Shown here: positions 45,513 to 56,563 of the stretch, one piece after another
Layout of the letters: every line of letters begins with the position of its first letter
Position numbering within the stretch: position 1 is the first letter of the stretch
Source of the DNA: Atherinomorus stipes
Lineage: Eukaryota; Chordata; Actinopteri; Atheriniformes; Atherinidae
Direction of reading: 5' to 3'
Assembly (NCBI GenBank): GCA_023101725.1
Contig: JALJCO010003930.1
Coordinates: 58,936-122,935 of the forward strand
Length of the DNA: 64,000 nt
Made by a program: the position numbers and the translations under genes
The notes under the pieces: model-generated
Told to the model about the DNA's origin: nothing
Database searches by the model: none
What the model saw: only the letters and a program-made list of their open reading frames with translations

Positions 45513-46590
45513 TTGTAGACGTGATGTCTAATAGTTATTTGGCTCAGTGGGTATGGGCATTCCAGTTAGTCGTATCTGCTTTTTCCAACTGACAGATCAA
45601 AACATCCCAGTGAAGCCAGTTTGGACCACATCCAGCTTCCAGCTCTGTCACAAGTTGCTGGTTTTCCCCAGTTTCCCCAGTTGGTTCTGGGTGAAAACAG
45701 TGAAGCGTGTGCTGGACTTGAGTCCAGTTTCTTATCAGACATGCAGGAACGTGACTTTACCTCTACTTGATGCTACGTACACATTAGAAAAATTCTATTT
45801 ACCACATTAATCCAGTTTTTCAACGTTCTGGTGCATTTTGCCTTATTAATATTTCAACTCCAGACACTTGAAACCAGCAGCTTTCATGAGCAAAGTGCTG
45901 AGTCATTAGTTTATTTTGTGCAGGAAAAAAAAACAGCTTATGTTTGTGCACACGCAGAGCCTGAAGATAAGTCTGCATAAACAAAAACAAGAGCAGTTTT
46001 AGTGCATCTTAGTACCTGTTATCTCTTCTTATCTCTGAGTTTTATGTTTTGTTGAGCCAGTGAGCTCAGACAGCCTGTATGGATTCAACTTGCTTCATAA
46101 CACACGACACCACACGTTTGCTGCATGTACATTTACATTTCAATTAAGTTACCGAACGCCACTGAAGACGTTTAATGTACTGCATCAAAGATCAGCACCG
46201 ACACCCAGCACGCTACTAACCCCCTCTTCAGTAATGAAAATAAAGACATTCCTGTCACAGCACATTATTCTGGGGTGTCAACACAAGAGAATTCACCTCT
46301 AAAAAAAAGAGAGCAAACTTCAGGTTTTCCTCCTGCGCAGAGTAAACATGCAAACATGTCAAGACTGAAACTCTGCAGTGATTTAAACTAGTGCATCATC
46401 AAGACCAGTAACCCCCCCCAAAAAATATGAAATGGGTCAAATCCAGACACCTCCTCACCACCACTGCAAAACAATCAGACTCAAAAAGCACAATGTAAAA
46501 AGTGAATATTGTGACTTGAAGACTCCGTATATGATGAGCGTATCTAGATAGTTATTATCGTTTCACTGGTTGAAGACTCGTTCAGTCACT
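45513..46590. other. Intergenic, no recognised feature
   Basis: No exon, RNA gene or element terminus is recognised. Confidence 0.3.
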
Positions 46591-46601
46591 CCTTCTTTCT
46601 A

Positions 46602-46860
46602 GTGCGATATTTCCATCCACCTCACTGTCGGGTCCGTTTTCTGGTGGAGAGAGGGATCCAGAAACATTCGTACCGATGCCGATCCAGCACCGTTGCCTTC
46701 TGTCAGAGCTCCGGGCTGCAGAGCGGGACCGCAGGACGGGTCAACATCTGGATGTTACCGTCTGACAGCAGGCTCGCCAACGATACGCAGCTCCATCCCG
46801 GCGGCTTAAAGGGCCCTGCGGAGGTTTTCCCCACGTCAGGCATTAAAGAGGAAAAAAGTG
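46602..46860 (+). other. GC-rich open stretch, possible exon or non-coding RNA
   Basis: It is preceded by the acceptor-like tract CTTCTTTCTAG and is clearly more GC-rich than its surroundings. One frame stays open from 46602 to 46916 and reads protein-like (AGRVNIWMLPSDSR, TQLHPGGLKGPAE), but I recognise no family and see no donor. Beyond about 46865 a repeat begins. It may be a lone exon, a pseudogene piece or a regulatory island. Confidence 0.25.
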
Positions 46861-46871
46861 CCAAGAAATGT

Positions 46872-47692
46872 ACAGTGATGCCAGTAACTAATCACTTAGT
46901 AATCAGATTACAGTAACCGGATTACTTTTTCAAGAAAAAGTAATCTAACTAATTACTATGTTTTTTCAAGTAATCAGATTACAGCTACTTTTACAATAAC
47001 TTAAGTTAGTTTACAGAGTTACTACCAGTGTAGTAGGACGACACTTCCCACCAAAGTGAGAGTGAAGTTCAGACTTTATTGTAGTTGATTGCATGTTTTA
47101 TGATGAGCACGTTTCTGGTATCAGACTGAACACACCTTCTCACTCACGGTGCTGAAGAGACTTTCTAGAATCAGAAGCATGCAGCGACTTTTATCCATGG
47201 AAACCCGACTTTGCTGAATAACAGTGAATATAAACATGAATCATTCACTACGTATTACTTCAGACAAAATAGTACTGAAAATAAAACCTCCTTCAATGAC
47301 CTCATTCAGATTGAAGATTTGTCCAGGTGGCTGTGTCTCATATGCAGACATAATGCAGTATTTATCTATTTTTGGTCATTTTTGATAGTAAAATATATTT
47401 TTTACTGTATTCTGGCCTCTGGGACTGAGATGGACGTCACAATCACCTTTACCTGCCCGTCTCCCTGTTTCCCTCTGAACATAAACACTGTTTTGTGTTT
47501 TGTAAAACCAACCACTGCTTTAATACTGAGAGGAGAGAATGGCTGTCATTTTAGTTAACTAATATAGTATCTAGTAATCTAACCTAGTTACTTTAAAACT
47601 TAAGTAATCAGTAAAGTAACTAAATTACGTTTTAAAGAAGTAATCAGTAATCAGACTACTTTTTCAAGTAATCAGTGGTGACTCTGGAAATG
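46872..47692. mobile_element. DNA element with AGTAATCAGATTAC arrays at both ends
   Basis: The left end has CAGTGATGCCAGTAAC, then AGTAATCAGATTACAG and GTAATCTAACTAATTAC. The right end has the inverted array AGTAATCTAACC, AAGTAATCAGTAATCAG and CAGTGGTGAC. This is a well-known type of fish hAT derivative. No target duplication was confirmed. Confidence 0.55.
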
Positions 47693-48047
47693 TAGAAATC
47701 AAGAGAAAGATTTACAGTTTTTCAAGATATAATTGCTACCCAACCTCATGCTTCAGTCCAATCATGCCAAGGAGTCGAGAAACTTAAAATTGGAAATTTA
47801 AGCCAATTCTTTTGCTTCTCGGAACATTTTTGGGGACAAACGACCCCAATCTGAAGTCAAACAGCGTTGAAGCTTTCCAAACAAACCGTGAGAAAGCAAA
47901 TATTTGTGCGTTTATTGTCACCAAAGTCAGTTCAGACATTTAGGATACAGAAATAATTCTCGTTAATGTAAAAACAAAAGAAAAAAGTATCGATCCAGCC
48001 AGAAATTGTTCATATTTTGCTCTCAAGCATTCAGACTTGATCATATT

Positions 48048-48596
48048 TTAAAGGTGCAGTGAGTAACAAAATCAAAGTTCAATGGCAGAAAAATTTAATA
48101 CACAGTGTAATTCAAAACTTTGTTTCTATTAATGTGTAATCATTTCACTAGAACAACTGTTACATGTTTATTTTCTTAGAATGAGTCATTTATATCTTCT
48201 TGCTAGGGGTGCACATACATGGAGGCTGCCATATTTGTTCCACCATTTTTACCACGGTGTCCCTGAATGGACAAAACAATGTGAGTGAAGTGAGAACCCT
48301 CTGAACTTTAAAACTGCAGTAACAGCTTTGTTTAATAGGAGTTAGAGCACTGATTGAGATAAGAAATGCCTTAAAAGACACTAAAAGTAGGTCCTCATAG
48401 TACAGTCATACCTGAGACCACTGGATCCACTCTCAGATGAAAACATCTTTATGTCTGGGAGAAATTTGGCCACAAATGGCCACCATACATTCACAACAGT
48501 GCTGGAATATGAAGTAATTTGAAAGGAAACATCTTTTCTTTCAAATACCCATCTTTACCACTAGATGGCAGTAATACTTACACACTGTACCTTTAA
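48048..48596. mobile_element. TTAA-flanked MITE
   Basis: The left end is TTAAAGGTGCAGTGAGTAAC. The right end, reverse-complemented, is TTAAAGGTACAGTGTGTAAG, with subterminal CCATCTAGTGG. TTAA lies at 48048-48051 and 48593-48596. There is no transposase. Confidence 0.7.
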
Positions 48597-50400
48597 AGAA
48601 ATGAGAGAAGTTAGTCTGAGAGGGTTCAGACTGATAAAGACTAAAGCTGCTCAGACCAGATACTGACTCTCAGACGAAGTTTCTGTATTCCTACTCATGT
48701 CTGCAGATGTTTCAGTAAACTTTTACTGTTATCATATAAAGAACTGCGGGTAGATCAAGACTTTTGCAAAGTTCTTTTCTCCCATTTGAAGATCAAACTG
48801 TAAAGATAAAACCATTTATCCATCACTGCCTCTATGATTCCGTTCCAACACATTCAGATCAAACTGTTTCTCAGCCACATTTTGAATAAATTCAGCTTCA
48901 GTCTGTGATAAAACAGCAACGTCCTACATCTGCGTCCCACCGTCCTGGATGGAAACTGAGTTTATGGGAAAACCCCCCACAGGGCACCTTTAACTCGCTG
49001 TGTCTGCATTCGAGGCTGGCGCTGCTGCGGTGTCAATAAAAACATGAAGCCATACCGCATGGACGCGCGTTTCCTGCTGCGTACCGATAGCCATAGCTAA
49101 CCGGTTCCCGCTGTGCACAGCCGCGTGCTCTGATGGAGGGGTCACCTTTCAAGCGCCCGCCCGGGTGGTGTATGAGCTAGATGATGACTGAACTGTCAGA
49201 AATGCCAATGCTGTTTCCTGTTGATACATTCCTGATCGTCCCTCAGACTGTGTTCTTTTTCTATCCTCCTGCTCCTCAGTGCAACCTGTGCTTTGTCATA
49301 TAACGAAAGAGTTATGCTGTAAAGCGTCTGACGGCAGTTCCCGGAGCAGCAGGAGGACTCGCAGCCAGCTGGTCGGGCCTCCTGCCGGGCCGGGAACGGC
49401 GCCGTCTGTAGCCGTGGATTGGAAGCACGTTGTCACGTGACACAAAAGCCAATCAGGAACTTGCCAAACTGACCAACATGGAGGCCATAACTCTTCCCTT
49501 CTATGGCTGTGTTCTTTTCTATCCTTCAAATGAGTGCATGTCAACTGAATGTCCAGTAACTTTGCTGTAGTATTAGGCCATGCTACTCTTCAATGGGTTT
49601 TGTGCGTTTCTTACCTTCTTCTTTCTTTTCTAGTATTCCTATGAAGGAGACAGAGACGAAAATCTATTATATGAAATATATATATAAATATATATATATA
49701 TATGACTAGAAAAAAATGATATACAAGAATGAACACTCACTTTTATGGCAATGTCTAATGAAATATTAATTCTTAATGTATGTCTCGGTAAAACTGCTTT
49801 CTCTTCAAGTGTAGAGACTTATTGCAGGGATGCAAGTATTATATTTGGTCTTTAAAGAATATCTTGTTGAAATTCTAGATGATGTAGAGTGATGCAATTC
49901 AATAAAACTATGAAACTGGAAATGGTGCAGTTTTTTCTTTTCTAATTATCCGGAGAAGTTCTGAACTCTGTCCTCAACCTGCATGAATATGCTCTGCAAA
50001 ATGAGTTTGGATTGTAAAGAGTTGGGCGGTACTTTTCTATTCTCACCCAGAAATCGCCATTAATGGATTCAGGTTCATTTTTGCCTGCTGGACATGAAGA
50101 TGAAGCTTTTCCGTTTCTGGGAGGACAGTGGTTGAAGCTCTTCAGCTAAATTTTTCAGGTTTTATCCAACAGAAGCAAAGATTCCCTCTCTACACATTGA
50201 TTATGTTAATTTTCCCCCTTAAAAGGCAATTACAAACACATGCGGTGCAAACATTAACAGATGTAGATCTGAGACCAGTTCCACATTAAAGCTGTATTCA
50301 CATGTGAACTCAAACAAAACCTGCCATAAACCAGCCAATCATGCTCGCATTAAACGAAATCCAGTAACATCTGTATTGCAATCGCAATGAGGTTTTTTGT
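48597..50400 (+). other. Intergenic, possible unannotated transcript end
   Basis: Position 49000-49470 is GC-rich. An acceptor-like tract (CCTGCTCCTCAG) ends at 49279, and AATAAA at 49901-49906 is followed by a TG-rich stretch. A second acceptor-like tract (CTTCTTTCTTTTCTAG) ends just before TATTCCTATGAAGGAGAC (about 49634). This could be a terminal exon of a long non-coding or alternative necab2 transcript, but nothing proves it. Confidence 0.25.
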
Positions 50401-50409
50401 CAAAATCGT

Positions 50410-51250
50410 GCAGGCCTAAAAAAAGAGGGAAAACAAAGTGGGATATTATAAAAGGAATAATAAATAAAAACTAATTAAAATTAAATAATATAAAATAATA
50501 AATGAAAAAATAAATAAAAACAAAGAAGTGTGAAAGTAAGGTAAAATCATAGTATGAAAAGGGATTTTCAATAATAATAAGTCCTTTCTTAACGGGCGAA
50601 ATTGGGAGTCTAAAAGGTGGAAAAACCCCACGAAATACAACAACAAATAACAGAAACAGAGCTAGGAGCAGAATAAGGATGCTATAAAAGTGAGGGAGGG
50701 GGAGAAAGGGGATATTATATAAGGATTAAAAGGATGAAAAAGCTTTAATAAAAAACTCTTAATGAATGGAGAGGGAGAATGAAGGGAGGTCAGAAAGGAG
50801 ATAGGGATAGGGGAATAAATAAAATATGGGTGAGGTGGGGGGCTGAGGGGCTAAGGGTGAGAAGGGAGTGGGAATAGGATGGAGGGAGGGAGGTAAGATG
50901 ACAAAAGTGCTAAGGAGAGGATAAATGGTGGATTGAAAGACTGGGTGAGAATATGGATAAAAAATAAATGAGAACAAATAAAAAGGAAAAAAGGGAAATT
51001 AATAAGTGAGAAAAAAGAGGAGAAGGGCTGGGAGGGGAGCCGTGGAAGGGAAAAATACGGGGGGGGGGAGGGGGTGAGGACGCAAAAGAAAAAAAGAAAA
51101 GGGAAAGAGAAAGGGATGGGTTGAATTGGAAAAAAAAGAGATTGGGGAAAAGCTGAGAGCTCGCATACAAAAACACGGAAAAAAAATTAAGGGTAGGAAA
51201 AAGGGGTGTAAAAAAAAAAAACAAGAGAAAAAAAACATAGGAGAAAAAAA
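50410..51250. repeat. Cytosine-poor purine-rich tract
   Basis: For about 840 bp the + strand is dominated by A and G with very few C. GGGAGGGAGG, AAAAAGGAAAAAAGGG and similar strings abound. Reverse-strand open frames here (S, F, P, L-rich) follow from the composition and are not genes. Confidence 0.7.
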
Positions 51251-51269
51251 TTAGTAAATTGTTTATAAA

Positions 51270-51490
51270 GTATCTACTAATGAGTACCAATGTCAGACAC
51301 ATGCTTTATGAATGAATTCATGATTTGCTAACTCATAACTTATGTGCTTATCAATTATTAACATCTATGACTGTGCTTATAAACCACATACTAATGAGTA
51401 TTTCTCAGAAATATGCTTTGTAAATGATGAATTCAATATTTATTAATGCTTTATAAATGCTTAATAGTGTGTACGTATTATAAAGTCTTA
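51270..51490. repeat. AT-rich dispersed repeat
   Basis: Repeated TACTAATGAGTA and AAATATGCTTTGTAAATGA-like blocks (two related halves at 51270-51330 and 51380-51440) suggest an internal duplication within a DNA repeat. Confidence 0.4.
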
Positions 51491-51699
51491 CCATACCTTT
51501 ACTTGATTACAATTTTTCAGAATGTTTTCCACCTCTGTGGATTAGAAAACAAACTAGACTGCTCTGAGGAGGCGACGCCATGTTTCTGCTATAGAACTAA
51601 TAGGAAGGAAACACGGAATTTCTTCACACATCAGTTTTTCTTGCTGTATTACATGTTTAAATTTTGTACATTAAACCTTTCAAGAGTTTAAAAGTAAAA

Positions 51700-52150
51700 T
51701 TTAGTGATGCACTATTACAAAAATTTCCACCGATAACCGGTAATTTTCTGCTTCTGCGATACAACAAGCTCATATTTTAATATTTGATGTTTCACATAAT
51801 CGAGTATATGCTCTGGATGCAGGATGATATTGAGAGTTTCTATAATATAAGGAAAAAAAAGAAGGGGGGGGGGAAAAAATTTTTTTTTTTTAAAAACCAA
51901 AAAAAGGGTATTCCTCCCCCAGGAAGGAAAAAAAAAAAGGGAAAGAAAAAAAAAAAGTTATGGGCCCACACAGTTATATAGTATTTTCTCACTTTTTTAC
52001 AAGGATAATTCTATTTCCCTTGGGGCCTTAAGCGGCGGGGAGGAGAGAAAAACGGCTTTTTGCTATCTTTAGAAGTTTTTCTTGTTTTTTTTAATGCTCT
52101 GGCCCTATTAAAAAAAAAGAGAGAAAAAAATATCAGCCAATATTGGGTTG
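51700..52150. other. Homopolymer-inflated stretch inside a DNA repeat
   Basis: CCGATAACCGGTAATTTTC and AATATCAGCCAATATTGGGT at the edges look like a hAT-type repeat. Between 51854 and 52115 the sequence is nearly all A, G and T runs and is probably unreliable. Confidence 0.45.
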
Positions 52151-52708
52151 ATATTGGACTAATATCAATAATCAGTGGTAAAATGTTTGAATCTTTTGTT
52201 CTTCGAAGTCGAGAAATGTCACATCAGCAGTTTCCAGCTCAGACAGAAGCACATTAGACAAAAACAATTTTATAAAAAATGTTTTAATTCATTAACGTTT
52301 CATTTAGATGATAATAACTAGTTCTCTGCTTACTTTACTACTGCAGCATTTTTTCTTTGTAACATCAAAAACAGACAATTTACGCTCAGAGAAACATCTT
52401 GTATGGCTCCTCTGCAGAAACTAATCCTGAAATATTCCCAGTCAGGGAATTCCCTCATCACATATTCCAGCGGTAACATGTGAAGGGTGAAAATGAGGGA
52501 TAAATCAGCACCAATGGAGCTCTTCACCTCGCCCACAGACAGACTGGATGCAAATACATTAATAAAAGTGATGACAGAGCGTCAACAAACTGCAGAAAAT
52601 ACCTGAGGATTCCAGCTTCAGAGAGCTTCGTCACCCTGGGATCAGTTACCAAAATCAAGGTGAAGAAGGCAGGAAGTTCAAATGGCTCCAGCCGGCTGCG
52701 GGGGAAAC
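52151..52708. other. Intergenic, just beyond the slc38a8 3' end
   Basis: No feature is recognised. The last part may hold the downstream flank of slc38a8. Confidence 0.3.
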
Positions 52709-52714
52709 TTTATT
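52709..52714 (-). promoter_or_regulatory. slc38a8: Candidate slc38a8 polyadenylation signal
   Basis: TTTATT on the + strand reads AATAAA on the gene strand, 113 bp past the stop codon. It is the nearest canonical signal, and the resulting 3' UTR would be short. Confidence 0.5.
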
Positions 52715-52827
52715 ATTCATCTTCAGCGTTTCTGAGCCTTTCCTCCCCACAGCTTCTCGCAAGCAAAGGTAAATGTTTTCTGACTTATTTGCTGTTTAAA
52801 AGAGAAGGTCTGGAGTGTTTGGGAAAG

Positions 52828-52930
52828 TCAGATCTTTCCCAGCAGCTGCATGATGGCGATGGTGGTGCTCTGGCCGAAGATGAAGGCTCCACAGATCAGC
52901 GTCACCACGCCCCAAATGGTGAGGATGACT
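52828..52930 (-). CDS. slc38a8: slc38a8 last coding exon
   Basis: The acceptor on the gene strand is TCTCCTCTGCAG. The first base completes Arg from the previous exon. The exon encodes [20 protein letters not shown] then [13 protein letters not shown], and TGA is at 52828-52830. It is the last transmembrane segment and a short tail. Confidence 0.95.
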
Positions 52931-55900
52931 CTGCAGAGGAGAGCAGTGAAGAAGTGATGCACGTGGAGTATGCATGTCTGAGACTCAGCAAAAACCAGAA
53001 CAATGATCCTGAATCTAATCAAGTCTGATGACATCAGAAGGTGTGGACGTCGTCAGACCTTTAATGGCCGCGTAAATAAGCCGAGGGTCTCTGTAATGAG
53101 CAGATCACCTCAGACTGTCAGATATGAGCTGCACCGGGTCACACAGCTATGATGACTGAAGAAAAATAAATACATTTCTAAAGATGAGTACTGATGAGTT
53201 ACTGCAACAGCTTTTACAGCAAGAATATTTGAAAAATATAGATATATATATAAAAAAAAAAAAATAATAATAATAATACTGAATGTTGGGGAAAAAATTG
53301 TTTATTTACTGTAATTGTCTGTTCTATTTACACAAAAAATAAAGAAAATGTTCATTTAATACATAATAAATACATTTTGCAATCTGCACTCTAAACTTAG
53401 ATCCTAATTGATGGTGTTATCCTTCTGGTCTTAGAATAACAGCATCCTTATATTGTTTTTATTTTATTATTTTCATCATTGTGTACCTTAATCTCCATTA
53501 TTAGTTTTAATGTTATTATGTTCTTATTTTTAATTTCTTGTAGTAATCTGTCGAGGTAATAAGGATGGAAATTAGCTTTGCTATAATGCTGCATATTTAC
53601 ATTTTCTATGTACAATAATATGCACTGACCCTTTGAAAAAAATAAACTGATACTCAAATATTTAAAAAATATTTACTTATGTACTAATAGGCTTCTATTA
53701 CAACTTCTATAGTACAAAATATTTAAAAAATATTTTTAAATGTTATCCTTTTTTTTTATAAGTTGGAATAAAAGCTGAAATTGAATCAATATTTAATTCT
53801 TTTTTTTTTTTTTTTACTTTTTAAAATTTATTTGCAATTGATACGGTTGATACATATACACAAAAATATATTGATCTCCGTTCTGTGTACAAGTATCATA
53901 ACAATTCAAAATCAAATTAAAATTATACTCAATTGAAAAATGTTAACATATGACAAGTAACATATAACAACAATAACAAAAATAGCTGTAAAAAAAAGAA
54001 AAAAAATCTAAAAAGAGAGAGAGAGAGAAAGGCAGAAACCAATCACATAGTTAAATGGGAGTAAACAAAGAAAAGCAATTAAATCTACTGTGCCGACCAA
54101 CAATCAGTTTTTTCTGTTCTATACAAAAAATAACCAAAGAAAAAAAGAAAGAAAAAAGCTATTTATTTAAAAAAAAATTAATAAATAACATTTTCTAAAA
54201 AATGTGTATAGATAGGTTACTGTTAACTGTAAAATAAATAAATAAATTAATACCAGGACACACTTTCCTCTTTAGTCCTACTGGTGTGTCCAGAGTTTTA
54301 CCTGGTAGCGTTTACAACTACAGAAGAGAAAGAAACATGGTTTAATGTGTTGGGGAAAAGATATTTATTCAAGAATTTTATTCTATTTACTCACAAAAAA
54401 CAAACTGAATATAAAACTTATTTAATTCAAATAAGTAACTAATAAAATAAATAAATAATACTGTAAAACAGTGAATGTTCTTGCAAACTTAAAGTTTCCC
54501 TACATATTTATAATGTTGCTCTTGTAACCAGGACACACTGCAAACGTGCATGTTTGAGCGTTTGCTCACCTGGTTTTGCAGGAAACCGGCTCAGACTGCA
54601 TCACAAACACCAAACAGAGTCCTGCACAAACACAAACGCAGGCGTCAACAGGAAATGTGCAACATGACACCGAACAAGCCTAAAAAACAAGCATCCACCT
54701 GGGAAGATGAAGATAAAAAAGGCGCTGATGCCTCCGATGACGCTGATGACCTTGCTGATGTCGGGCACAAACACAGCGATGAGCAGCGTTAACGTTATCC
54801 ACAGGACGGTCAACGTGTAGCGGCTGCGGCTTTCAAACTCCACCATCTCCACGCTGCCGCGCCGCCGCTGCCAGCTCAGCAGAGGGTCCTGGACCACCGA
54901 CCTGAGGCACAAACAGGCAAGTAGATCGAGAGATACTTCATCTATCGTCCATTGATCTGTAATATTTGTACCAGGCATTAAAATGACCAAGAAATATGAG
55001 AAAACAAGGGTGGTCTCTTAATTTTTTCATCACACAGTGTGTGTGTGTAGTTTATTAGGTTCAAATTGATTTGAGATGCATAGATGTCTAATGGCTGTCC
55101 AATAAGACAATTCTTATGTTTTTAGATGCTAAATCTTTGGCAAAAGATATTTGATTAATTTCTTAGTTTTATTTATGAGAACTGATATTTTCTGTTTTCC
55201 CCATAAGGGATTGCAGGGTTTGCGTGCCTCAGTGACCCTAAGAGCTATATCAGCAGAAGCTTTGGTTTCAGGTGGGACATCCAAGCTGGACAAGTGTTAG
55301 TGGAGAGGCCTGATGAACTGTAATTCATTTCTTGGGAGTTAAACTCTGCTAACAATCCAGTCCCATTAAGAAAACACTCATTAATAACAAAAAATAGGCT
55401 AAAGCATGACGTGTACACACATGCCCCCTTAGCATTTCTGCATGCCCCCTCATGTATGTGTTCCAGGAGCCGGCCCTGAGACAGACAAACAGTTCAGGTG
55501 CTGAGAAGTAAGAAGAGAAGAAGAAAGAAAGGTAGAAGCAGCAAAGCAGCCTGATAATGTAGCAGAAGCTGGTGATTCTGATGCATCCAAGACCGACTTC
55601 AACTGTAAAACCTCTGAACTTTAATGTATTAATGCAGCCACACAGATCCAAGGCCAGACCTGATCCCAGCCCAGACCATCACAGAGGCCTGATCCCAGCC
55701 CAGACCTGATCCCAGCCCAGACCATCACAGAGACCTGTTCCCAGCCCAGACCTGATCCCAGCCCAGACCTGATCCAAACCCAGACCAGCACCGACCTGAT
55801 CCCAGCCCAGACCATCACAGACCTGTTCCCAGCGCATAAAGCCAATAAAGTTTGAACTGATCTCATCTGATTCAGAGTCCAGAATCTTCGGGATTTGCTG

Positions 55901-56511
55901 GAGAAGGCTTTGTGTGTTTGTGTGGTGGTCGAACTCTCCCATCATCTCTACAAGATCTTCTGGTCTTATCTTTAATGACTTCTTTTTTTAGGCCCAGCAG
56001 TTTATAAAAAGCACTTTGAGTTGTCTCTTGTACATTAAATGTGCTACACAGGTAAACTTGTCTTGCCTTATAAAGACATTTTTTTTCCCTCCATCTCCAC
56101 TTTCACTCTAAAATCCCCCAATTCCAACTTGTTTTAGAATGTGTTTCAGGCCTGTAATGCAGAAATGGATTAAAAACCTGTTACAACTTGGTGTTTATTT
56201 TTCATTATTATTAATTTGTTTTAGTGTTTAAACATGTAAAGGCTGAGTTACTGACCTGCCCAGCAGCACGGTGATGGGATAGATGGTGATGATGGAAACT
56301 CCAAACAGCAGCCTGGCGATGAGCATCAGGACATCTTTGCTGCTGTACGACATCAAAATGTCAGCCTTCAAGTCCTTCCCGAACGTCAGGTAGCCGTAAA
56401 CTCCTGCGACACAGACAGAGGGGGGGGGGGGGATGCTTTCTGACCCTTAACAACCACTGCTGCATCTGACGCCAGATGGCTTAAAAAAAAAATCATTGTT
56501 ATATATAACAA

Positions 56512-56563
<52 letters not shown>

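Noticed and set aside
50446..51302. Reverse-strand open frames of 66 to 130 codons
   Set aside because: They reflect the cytosine-poor composition of the + strand. The peptides are S, F, P and L runs without domain structure.
54601..54700. Readthrough of the slc38a8 exon beyond 54699 ([10 protein letters not shown]...)
   Set aside because: The family sequence continues as GLCLVFVM, which is supplied exactly in phase by the 52-bp exon at 54570-54621.
55679..55945. Reverse frame with WAGIRSGLG repeats
   Set aside because: Translation of the minisatellite at 55640-55835.
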